In this document: piece by piece, positions 24,956-35,631 of the stretch | Numbering within the stretch: position 1 is the stretch's first letter | How the letters are laid out: each line of letters begins with the position of its first letter | Source: Hydractinia symbiolongicarpus | Taxonomy: Eukaryota > Cnidaria > Hydrozoa > Anthoathecata > Hydractiniidae | Assembly: GCF_029227915.1 (NCBI RefSeq) | Contig: NC_079884.1 | Span: forward strand, 28,274,001 to 28,338,000 | Direction of reading: 5' to 3' | Length of the DNA: 64,000 bases | Translations under genes and position numbers: made by a program | The notes under the pieces: generated by a model | Database searches by the model: none | What the model was told of the DNA's origin: nothing | What the model saw: the letters and a program-made list of their open reading frames with translations, nothing else

Positions 24956-27238
24956 GTATAAGTCCGTTTGAGTTACAACGGTTCTGTCACATATTCGTAC
25001 CAACATGTATTTAGCGATAGTATTCGGATATTACTAGGTTGCATCGCTTTTAACAGTGAAACGCTTGACTGTGGGACTTAATTGAACTGATTTTGGACTT
25101 TGACCTTGTAAATGTGTTAAATGAGCCAGTTTGACTACAAGAAATAACATTCCTCCTAATTTGACATGATTGCTGGAACTCAGCGATTACACTGGTCACT
25201 GTGGTAGCGCTTTATTACAAAATTAAGATAAACAAGTCATTCTTTACTGTGGGACCAATCCTAGCCGTTAGCTCGCGCTGAAGAAATAGAGACAGTTTCA
25301 GAAACTACATTTCATTTACTTTCTAACGGTGTCAATCCGTTTGAGTTACAACGGTTGCGTCACATATTCGTACCAACATGTATTTAGCGATATTTTTCCG
25401 CTACTACTAGGTTCCATCGCTTTTAACAGTGAAACGATTGACTGTGAGACTTAATTGAACTGATTTTGGACTGTGACCTTATAAATGTGAAAGCGAGACA
25501 ATTGGACTTCAAGAAATAACATTCTTCCTAATTTGACATGATTTCTGGAACTCAGCGATTACACTGGTCACTGTGGTAGCGCTTTATTACAAAATTAAGA
25601 TAAACAAGTCATTTTTTACTGTGGGACCAATCCTAGCCGTCGGCTCGCGCTGAAGAAATAGAGACAGTTTCAAAAACTACATTTCATTTACTTTCTAACG
25701 TTGTCAATCCGTTTGAGTTACAACGGTTGCGTCACATATTTGTACCAACATTTATTTAGTGATTTTCTTCCGATATTACTAAGTTGTATTGCTTTTAACA
25801 GTGAAACGATTGACTGTGGGAATTAATAGAACTGATTCTGGACTGCGACCTTATAAATGTGATAAATGAGCCAATTGGTCTCCAAGGAATAACATTCTTC
25901 TTAATTTGACATGATTGCCGGAATTCATCGATTACATTAGGCTCTGTGGTAGCGCTTTCTATAAAAATTTAGATAAATAAGTCTTTTCTTACTGTGGGAC
26001 CAATCCTGGTCGTTAGCACGCGCTAAATAAATAGGAACAGTTCCAAAGACCATTTTTCATTGACTTTGTAGCGGTATAAGTCCGTTTGAGTTACAACGGT
26101 TCTGTCACATATTCGTACCAACATGTATTTAGCGATAGTATTCGGATATTACTAGGTTGCATCGCTTTTAACAGTGAAACGCTTGACTGTGGGACTTAAT
26201 TGAACTGATTTTGGACTTTGACCTTGTAAATGTGTTAAATGAGCCAGTTTGACTACAAGAAATAACATTCCTCCTAATTTGACATGATTGCTGGAACTCA
26301 GCGATTACACTGGTCACTGTGGTAGCGCTTTATTACAAAATTAAGATAAACAAGTCATTCTTTACTGTGGGACCAATCCTAGCCGTTAGCTCGCGCTGAA
26401 GAAATAGAGACAGTTTCAGAAACTACATTTCATTTACTTTCTAACGGTGTCAATCCGTTTGAGTTACAACGGTTGCGTCACATATTCGTACCAACATGTA
26501 TTTAGCGATATTTTTCCGCTACTACTAGGTTCCATCGCTTTTAACAGTGAAACGATTGACTGTGAGACTTAATTGAACTGATTTTGGACTGTGACCTTAT
26601 AAATGTGAAAGCGAGACAATTGGACTTCAAGAAATAACATTCTTCCTAATTTGACATGATTTCTGGAACTCAGCGATTACACTGGTCACTGTGGTAGCGC
26701 TTTATTACAAAATTAAGATAAACAAGTCATTTTTTACTGTGGGACCAATCCTAGCCGTCGGCTCGCGCTGAAGAAATAGAGACAGTTTCAAAAACTACAT
26801 TTCATTTACTTTCTAACGTTGTCAATCCGTTTGAGTTACAACGGTTGCGTCACATATTTGTACCAACATTTATTTAGTGATTTTCTTCCGATATTACTAA
26901 GTTGTATTGCTTTTAACAGTGAAACGATTGACTGTGGGAATTAATAGAACTGATTCTGGACTGCGACCTTATAAATGTGATAAATGAGCCAATTGGTCTC
27001 CAAGGAATAACATTCTTCTTAATTTGACATGATTGCCGGAATTCATCGATTACATTAGGCTCTGTGGTAGCGCTTTCTATAAAAATTTAGATAAATAAGT
27101 CTTTTCTTACTGTGGGACCAATCCTGGTCGTTAGCACGCGCTAAATAAATAGGAACAGTTCCAAAGACCATTTTTCATTGACTTTGTAGCGGTATAAGTC
27201 CGTTTGAGTTACAACGGTTCTGTCACATATTCGTACCA
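24956..27238. repeat. 3-monomer higher-order repeat, 1,118 bp, two copies
   Basis: Units at 24,903, 25,276 and 25,648 recur at 26,021, 26,394 and 26,766, offset 1,118 bp. Shared marks are gatttctgg (25,543 and 26,661) and the order gaataaatagg class, gaaagcgag class, ttcttccgatattac class. The repeat begins inside the monomer at 24,903, because the first 50 bases there read ggaaaagttcc against ggaacagttcc in the next cycle. It ends near 27,238, where ccaacatg becomes ccaatatg. Confidence 0.85.
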
Positions 27239-27762
27239 ATATGTATTTAGCGATAGTATTCGGATATTACTAGGTTGCATCGCTTTTAACAGTGAAACCC
27301 TTGACTGTGGGACTTAATTGAACTGATTTTGGACTTTAAGCTTGTAAATGTGTTAAATGAGCCAGTTTGACTACAAGAAATACCATTCCTCCTAATTTGA
27401 CATGATTGCTGGAACTCATCGATTACATTAAGCTCTGTGGTAGCGCTTTCTATAAAAATATAGATAAATAATTCTTTTTTTACTGTGGGACCAATCCTAG
27501 CAGTTAGCTCGCGCTGAAGAAATAGAGACAGTTTCAAAAACTACCTTTCATTTACTTTCTAACGTTGTCAATCCGTTTGAGTTACAACGGTTGCGTCACA
27601 TATTCGTACCAACATGTATTTAGCGATAGTATTCGGATATTGCTAGGTTGCATCGCTTTTAACAGTGAAACGATTGACTGTGGGACTTATTTGAACTGAT
27701 TTTGGACTTTGACCTTATAAATGTGATAAATGAGCTAGTTTGACTACAAGAAATAACATTCT
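27139..27762. repeat. Duplicated block, second copy (partner 23,412-24,035)
   Basis: Same sequence as the block 3,727 bp upstream apart from a few substitutions, including the AAGCTT-creating change at about 27,338 and gtttcaaaaac context differences. Beyond 27,762 the sequence diverges into a more distinct unit with attcttcttaacttgac and gattgtggg. Confidence 0.85.
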
Positions 27763-27884
27763 TCTTAACTTGACATGATTGTGGGAACTCAGCGATTACA
27801 CTGGGCGCTGTGGTAGCGTTTTAATTAAAAATTAAGATAAATAAGTCTTTTTTTAATGTGGGACTAATCCTAGCCGTTAGTTCG

Positions 27885-30415
27885 CGCTGAAGAAATAGGA
27901 ACAGTTCCAAAGACTACATTTTATTGACTTTCTTGCGGTATAAGTCCGTTTGAATTACAACGATTGCGTCCCATATTCGTACCAACATGTATTTACTGAT
28001 AGTATTCGGATAATACTAGGTTGCATCGCTTTTAACAGTGAAACGATTGACTGTGGGAATTAATTGAACTGATTTTGGACTTTGACCTGATAAATGGGAT
28101 AAATGAGGCAGTTTGACTACAAGAAGTAACATTCTTCTTAATTTGACATGATTGCTGGAACTCAGCGATTACACTGGGCGCTGTGGTAGCGCTTTATTAA
28201 AAAATTAAGACAAATAAGTCATTTTTAACTGTGAGACCAATCCTAGCCGGTAGTTGGCGCTGAAGAGGTAGAGACAGTTTCAAAAACTACATTTCTTTGC
28301 TTTTCTAACTTTGTCAATCCGTTTGAGTTACAACGGTTGCGTCACATATTCATACCAACATGTATTTAGCGATAGTATTCGGATATTACTAGGTTGCATC
28401 GCTTTTAACAGTGAAACGCTTGACTGTGGGACTTAATTGAACTGATTTTGGATTTTGACCTTATAAATGTGATAAATGAGCTAGTTTGACTGCAAGAAAT
28501 AACATTCTTCTTAATTTGACATGATTGCTGGAACTCAACGATTACACTGGGCTTGTGGTAGCGCTTTATATAAAAATTTAGATAAATAAGTCTTTTCTTA
28601 CTGTGGGACCAATACTGGTCGTTAGCACGCGCTGAATAAATAGGAACAGTTCCAAAGACCACATTTCATTGACTTTCTAGCGGTATAAGTCCGTTTGAGT
28701 TACAACGGTTCTGTCACATATTCGTACCAATATGTAATTAGCGATAGTACTCGGATATTACTAGGTTGCATCGTTTTTAACAGTAAAACGCTTGACTGTG
28801 GGACTTAATTGAACTGATATTGGACTTTGACCTTGTAAATGTGATAAATGAGCCAGTTTGACTACAAGAAATAACATTCCTTTTAATTTGACATGATTGC
28901 TGGAACTCAGCGATTACACTGGTCACTGTGGTAGCGCTTTATTACAAAATTAAGATAAACAAGTCATTCTTTACTGTGGGACCAATTCTAGCCGTTAGCT
29001 CGCGCTGAAGAAATAGAGACAGTTTCAGAAACTACATTTCATTTACTTTCTAACGGTGTCAATCCGTTTGAGTTACAACGGTTGCGTCACATATTCGTAC
29101 CAACATGTATTTAGCAATATTTTTCCGCTACTACTAGGTTCCATCGCTTTTAACAGTGAAACGATTGACTGTGGGACTTAATTGAACTGATTTTGGACTG
29201 TGACCTTATAAATGTGAAAGCGAGACAATTGGATTTCAAAAAATAACATTCTTCCTAATTTGACATGATTGGTGGAACTCAGCGATTACACTGGTCACTG
29301 TGGTAGCGCTTTATTACAAAATTAAGATAAACAAGTCATTCTTTACTGTGGGACCAATCCTAGCCGTTAGCTCGCGCTGAAGAAATAGAGACAGTTTCAA
29401 ATACTACATTTCACTGACTTTCTAACGGTGTCACTCCGTTTGAGTTACAACGGTTGTGTCACATATTCGTAACAACATGTATTTAGCGATAGTATTCGGA
29501 TATTGCTAGGTTGCATCGCTTTTAACAGTGAAACGCTTGACTGTGGGACTTATTTGAACTGATTTTGGACTTTGACCTTATAAATGTGATAAATGAGATT
29601 GTTTGACTACAAGAAATAACATTCTTCTTAATTTGACATGATTGCTGGAACTCAGCGATTACAGTGGGCGCTGTGGTAGCGCTTTATTGAAAAATGAAGA
29701 CAAATAAGTCATTTTTTACTGTGGGACCAATCCTAGCAGTTAGCTCGCGCTGAAGAGATAGAGACAGTTTCAAAAACTACCTTTCATTGACTTTCTAACG
29801 GTGTCAATCCGTTTGAGTTACAACGGTTGCGTCACATATTCGTACCAACATGTATTTGGCAATATTTTTCCGCTACTACTAGGTTCCATCGCTTTTAACA
29901 GTGAAACGATTGACTGTGGGACTTAGTTGAACTGATTTTGGACTGTGAACTTATAAATGTGAAAGCGAGACAATTGGACTTCAAGAAATAACATTCTTCC
30001 TAATTTGACATGATTGCTGGTACTCAGCGATTACATTAGGCTCTGTGGTAGCGCTTTATTTAAAAATTTAGATAAATAAGTCTTTTCTTACTGTGGGACC
30101 AATACTGGTCGTTAGCTCGCGCTGAAGAAATAGAGACAGTTTCAAATACTACACTTCACTGACTTTCTAACGGTGTCAGTCCGTTTGAGTTACAACTGTT
30201 GCGTCACATATTCGTACCAACATGTATTTAGCGATAGTATTCGGATATTGCTAAGTTGCATCGCTTTTAACAGTGAAACACTTGACTGTGGGACTTATTT
30301 GAGCTGATTTTGGACTTTGACCTTATAAATGTGATAAATGAGATTGTTTGACTACAAGAAATAACATTCTTCTTAATTTGACATGATTGCTGGAACTCAG
30401 CGATTACAGTGGGCG
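27885..30415. repeat. 7-monomer block, first copy (partner 33,101-35,631)
   Basis: Monomer starts 27,885, 28,258, 28,630, 29,003, 29,375, 29,748 and 30,120 each have an equivalent exactly 5,216 bp to the right. Rare shared variants include gtttgaattacaac, gcgtcccatattcg, cggataatactagg, agccggtagttggcgctg, gtgaacttataaatg and gctggtattcagc or its close form. The copies are not adjacent: a hexamer copy and one further monomer lie between them. Small differences (atttactgat against atttagtgat, gaagaggtag against gaagagatag) show some divergence since duplication. Confidence 0.9.
29003..29374. repeat. Representative 372-bp monomer (class C) with internal landmarks
   Basis: This unit shows the monomer's layout. 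A triad of AACGG/CCGTT/AACGG pentamers lies at 29,052-29,081. A variable segment of about 40 bp lies at 29,107-29,145, here the version ending ccgctactactaggttcc. A near-invariant segment, cttttaacagtgaaac, follows at about 29,147-29,162. The decamer actgtgggac occurs at 29,168 and again at 29,345. The right third carries gtagcgctttatt and an AT-rich stretch before the next unit. Class C carries gtgaaagcgagac where most classes have gtgataaatgagcc, one base longer, so class C is 372 bp and most others are 373 bp. No promoter, splice or coding signal is evident. Confidence 0.9.
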
Positions 30416-30492
30416 CTGTGGTAGTGTTTTATTAAAAAATTAAGATAAATAAGTCATTTTTTACTGTGGGACCAATCCTAGCCGTTAGCTCG

Positions 30493-32728
30493 CGCTGAAG
30501 AAATAGAGAGAGTTTTTAAAACTACCTGTCATTGACTTTCCAACGGTGTCAATCCGTTTGAGTTACAATTGTTGCGTCACATATTCGTGCCAACATGTAT
30601 TTGGTGATTTTCTTGCGATATTACTAAGTTGTATTGCTTTTAACAGTGAAACGACTGACTGTGGGAATAAATAGAACTGATTCTGGACTGTGACCTTATA
30701 AATGTGAAAGCCAGACAATTGGACTTCAAGAAATAACATTCTTCCTAATTTGACATGATTGCTGGAACTCAGCGATTACAGTGGGCGCTGTGGTAGCGCT
30801 TTATTGAAAAATTAAGACAAATAAGTCATTTTTTACTGTGGGACCAATACTGGTCGATAGCACGCGCTGAATAAATAGGAACAGTTTCAAAGACTACATT
30901 TCATTGACTTTCTAGCGGTATAAGTCCGTTTGAGTTACAACGGTTCTGTCACATATTCGTACCAAAATGTAATTAGCGATAGTACTCGGATATTACTAGG
31001 TTGCATCGCTTTTAACAGTGAAACGCTTGACTGTGGGACTTAATTGAACTGATATTGGACTTTGACCTTGTAATAGTGATAAATGAGCCGGTTTGACTAC
31101 AAGAAATAACATTCCTTTTAATTTGACATGATTGCTGGAACTCAGCGATTACACTGGTCACTGTGGTAGCGCTTTATTACAAAATTAAGATAAACAAGTC
31201 ATTCTTTACTGTGGGACCAATCCTAGCCGTTAGCTCGCGCTGAAGATATAGAGACAGTTTCAGAAACTACATTTCATTTACTTTCCAACAGTGTCAATCC
31301 GTTTGAGTTACAACGGTTGCGTCACATATTCGTACCAACATGTATTTAGCAATATTTTTCCGCTACTACTAGGTTCCATCGCTTTTAACAGTGAAACGAT
31401 TGACTGTGGGACTTAATTGAACTGATTTTGGACTGTGACCTTATAAATGTGAAAGCGAGACAATTTGACTTCAAGAAATAACATTCTTCCTAATTTGACA
31501 TGATTGCTGGAAATCAGCGATTACACTGGTCACTGTGGTAGCGCTTTATTACAAAATTAAGATAAATAAGTCATTTTTTACTGTGGGATCAATCCTGGCC
31601 GTTAGCTTGCGCTGAAGAAATAGAGACAGTTTCAAATACTACATTTCACTGACTTTCTAACGGTGTCAGTCCGTTTGAGTTACAACTGTTGCGTCACATA
31701 TTCGTACCAACATGTATTTAGCGATAGTATTCGGATATTGCTAGGTTGCATCGCTTTTAACAGTGAAACGCTTGACTGTGGGACTTATTTGAACTGATTT
31801 TGGACTTTGACCTTATAAATGTGATAAATGAGATTGTTTGACTACAAGAAATAACATTCTTCTTAATTTGACATGATTGCTGGAACTCAGCGATTACAGT
31901 GGGCGCTGTGGTAGCGCTTTATTGAAAAATTAAGACAAATAAGTCATTTTTTACTGTGGGACCAATCCTAGCCGTTAGCTCGCGCTGAAGAGATAGAGAC
32001 AGTTTCAAAAACTACCTTTCATTGACTTTCTAACGGTGTCAATCCGTTTGAGTTACAACGGTTGCGTCACATATTCGTACCAACATGTATTTGGTGATTT
32101 TCTTCCAATATTACTAAGTTGTATTGCTTTTAACAGTGATACGATTAACTGTGGGAATAATTAGAACTGATTCTGGACTGTGATCTTATAAATGTGATAA
32201 ATGAGTCAATTGGTGTCCAAAGAATAACATTCTTCTTAATTTGACATGATTGCTGGAATTCAGCGAATACATTAGGCTCTGTGGTAGCGCTTTATTAAAA
32301 AATTAAGATAAATAAGTCATTTTTTACTGTGGGACCAATCCTAGCCGTTAGCTCGCCCTGAAGAAATAGAGACAGTTTCAAAAACTACTTTTCATTGACT
32401 TTCTCACGGTGTCAATCCGTTTGAGTTACAACGGTTGTGTCACATATTCATACCAACATGTATTTAGCGATAGTATCCGGATATTACTAGATTGCATCGC
32501 TTTTAACAGTGAAACGCTTGACTGTGGGACTTAAATGAACAGATTTTGGACTTTGACCTTATAAATGTGATAAAAGAGCTAGTTTGACTACAAGAAATAA
32601 CATTCCTCTTAATTTGACATGATTGCTGGAACTCAGCGGTTACACGGGGCGCTGTGGTAGTGTTTTATTAAAAAATTAAGATAAATAAGTCATTTTTTAC
32701 TGTGGGACCAATCCTAGCAGTTAGCTCG
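30493..32728. repeat. 6-monomer higher-order repeat A-B-C-D-E-F, isolated copy
   Basis: Six units in the same order as the main hexamer array. A (30,493) has gagagagtttttaaaac. B (30,865) has cgctgaataaatagg. C (31,238) has gaagatatagagacag. D (31,610) has caaatactacatttcactg. E (31,983) has gaagagatagag. F (32,356) has ccctgaagaaatag with ctttctcacgg. Total length is 2,236 bp. A further A unit follows at 32,729, so the hexamer was about to start again when it meets the duplicated 7-monomer block. Confidence 0.88.
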
Positions 32729-33100
32729 CGCTGAAGAAATAGAGAGAGTTTTTAAAACTACCTGTCATTGACTTTCCAACGGTGTCAATCCGTTTGAGTT
32801 ACAATTGTTGCGTCACATATTCGTGCCAACATGTATTTGGTGATTTTCTTGCGATATTACTAAGTTGTATTGCTTTTAACAGTGAAACGACTGACTGTGG
32901 GAATAAATAGAACTGATTCTGGACTGTGACCTTATAAATGTGAAAGCCAGACAATTGGACTTCAAGAAATAACATTCTTCCTAATTTGACATGATTGCTG
33001 GAACTCAGCGATTACAGTGGGCGCTGTGGTAGCGCTTTATTGAAAAATTAAGACAAATAAGTCATTTTTTACTGTGGGACCAATACTGGTCGATAGCACG
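32729..33100. repeat. Single class A monomer
   Basis: This unit repeats the one at 30,493 exactly one hexamer length (2,236 bp) later, with gagagagtttttaaaac, gttacaattgttgcg, ttcgtgccaac and gtgaaagccagac. It is 372 bp because of the gaaagccag form. It joins the isolated hexamer to the second copy of the 7-monomer block. Confidence 0.85.
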
Positions 33101-35631
33101 CGCTGAATAAATAGGAACAGTTCCAAAGACTACATTTCATTGACTTTCTAGCGGTATAAGTCCGTTTGAATTACAACGGTTGCGTCCCATATTCGTACCA
33201 ACATGTATTTAGTGATAGTATTCGGATAATACTAGGTTGCATCGCTTTTAACAGTGAAACGATTGACTGTGGGAATTAATTGAACTGATTTTGGACTTTG
33301 ACCTGATAAATGTGATAAATGAGGCAGTTTGACTACAAGAAGTAACATTCTTCTTAATTTGACATGATTGCTGGAACTCAGCGATTACACTGGGCGCTGT
33401 GGTAGCGCTTTATTAAAAAATTAAGACAAATAAGTCATTTTTAACTGTGAGACCAATCCTAGCCGGTAGTTGGCGCTGAAGAGATAGAGACAGTTTCAAA
33501 AACTACATTTCTTTGATTTTCTAACTTTGTCAATCCGTTTGAGTTACAACGGTTGCGTCACATATTCATACCAACATGTATTTAGCGATAGTATTCGGAT
33601 ATTACTAGGTTGCATCGCTTTTAACAGTGAAACGCTTGACTGTGGGACTTAATTGAACTGATTTTGGATTTTGACCTTATAAATGTGATAAATGAGCTAG
33701 TTTGACTGCAAGAAATAACATTCTTCTTAATTTGACATGATTGCTGGAACTCAACGATTACACTGGGCTTGTGGTAGCGCTTTATATAAAAATTTAGATA
33801 AATAAGTCTTTTCTTACTGTGGGACCAATACTGGTCGTTAGCACGCGCTGAATAAATAGGAACAGTTCCAAAGACCACATTTCATTGACTTTCTAGCGGT
33901 ATAAGTCCGTTTGAGTTACAACGGTTCTGTCACATATTCGTACCAATATGTAATTAGCGATAGTACTCGGATATTACTAGGTTGCATCGTTTTTAACAGT
34001 AAAACGCTTGACTGTGGGACTTAATTGAACTGATATTGGACTTTGACCTTGTAAATGTGATAAATGAGCCAGTTTGACTACAAGAAATAACATTCCTTTT
34101 AATTTGACATGATTGCTGGAACTCAGCGATTACACTGGTCACTGTGGTAGCGCTTTATTACAAAATTAAGATAAACAAGTCATTCTTTACTGTGGGACCA
34201 ATTCTAGCCGTTAGCTCGCGCTGAAGAAATAGAGACAGTTTCGGAAACTACATTTCATTTACTTTCTAACGGTGTCAATCCGTTTGAGTTACAACGGTTG
34301 CGTCACATATTCGTACCAACATGTATTTAGCAATATTTTTCCGCTACTACTAGGTTCCATCGCTTTTAACAGTGAAACGATTGACTGTGGGACTTAATTG
34401 AACTGATTTTGGACTGTGACCTTATAAATGTGAAAGCGAGACAATTGGATTTCAAAAAATAACATTCTTCCTAATTTGACATGATTGCTGGAACTCAGCG
34501 ATTACACTGGTCACTGTGGTAGCGCTTTATTACAAAATTAAGATAAACAAGTCATTCTTTACTGTGGGACCAATCCTAGCCGTTAGCTCGCGCTGAAGAA
34601 ATAGAGACAGTTTCAAATACTACATTTCACTGACTTTCTAACGGTGTCACTCCGTTTGAGTTACAACGGTTGTGTCACATATTCGTAACAACATGTATTT
34701 AGCGATAGTATTCGGATATTGCTAGGTTGCATCGCTTTTAACAGTGAAACGCTTGACTGTGGGACTTATTTGAACTGATTTTGGACTTTGACCTTATAAA
34801 TGTGATAAATGAGATTGTTTGACTACAAGAAATAACATTCTTCTTAATTTGACATGATTGCTGGAACTCAGCGATTACAGTGGGCGCTGTGGTAGCGCTT
34901 TATTGAAAAATGAAGACAAATAAGTCATTTTTTACTGTGGGACCAATCCTAGCAGTTAGCTCGCGCTGAAGAGATAGAGACAGTTTCAAAAACTACCTTT
35001 CATTTACTTTCTAACGGTGTCAATCCGTTTGAGTTACAACGGTTGCGTCACATATTCGTACCAACATGTATTTAGCAATATTTTTCCGCTACTACTAGGT
35101 TCCATCGCTTTTAACAGTGAAACGATTGACTGTGGGACTTAGTTGAACTGATTTTGGACTGTGAACTTATAAATGTGAAAGCGAGACAATTGGACTTCAA
35201 GAAATAACATTCTTCCTAATTTGACATGATTGCTGGTATTCAGCGATTACATTAGGCTCTGTGGTAGCGCTTTATTTAAAAATTTAGATAAATAAGTCTT
35301 TTCTTACTGTGGGACCAATACTGGTCGTTAGCTCGCGCTGAAGAAATAGAGACAGTTTCAAATACTACACTTCACTGACTTTCTAACGGTGTCAGTCCGT
35401 TTGAGTTACAACTGTTGCGTCACATATTCGTACCAACATGTATTTAGCGATAGTATTCGGATATTGCTAGGTTGCATCGCTTTTAACAGCGAAACGCTTG
35501 ACTGTGGGACTTATTTGAGATGATTTTGGACTTTGACCTTATAAATGTGATAAATGAGATTGTTTGACTACAAGAAATAACATTCTTCTTAATTTGACAT
35601 GATTGCTGGAACTCAGCGATTACAGTGGGCG
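33101..35631. repeat. 7-monomer block, second copy (partner 27,885-30,415)
   Basis: Equivalent starts are 33,101, 33,474, 33,846, 34,219, 34,591, 34,964 and 35,336, all offset by 5,216 bp. The first unit is partly a gcacgcgctgaataaatagg type, whereas the left copy has ttcgcgctgaagaaatagg, so the left boundary is inside that monomer. The right boundary is near 35,631, where gtagcgctttattg replaces gtagtgttttatt. Confidence 0.9.

Noticed and set aside
27338-27343. AAGCTT site as a functional feature
   Set aside because: It is created by private substitutions (ctttaagcttg) in one unit. It is useful as a marker but has no evident role.
27286-28662. Minus-strand open frames at 27,286-27,537 and 28,405-28,662 as genes
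   Set aside because: They have the same phase and nearly the same peptide as those at 23.6-24.2 kb. The copies arise from block duplication of satellite units.
29096-29112. CENP-B box in the attcgtaccaacatg region
   Set aside because: Only the TTCG and one A of the known box core fit. The required CGGG part is absent in all classes inspected.
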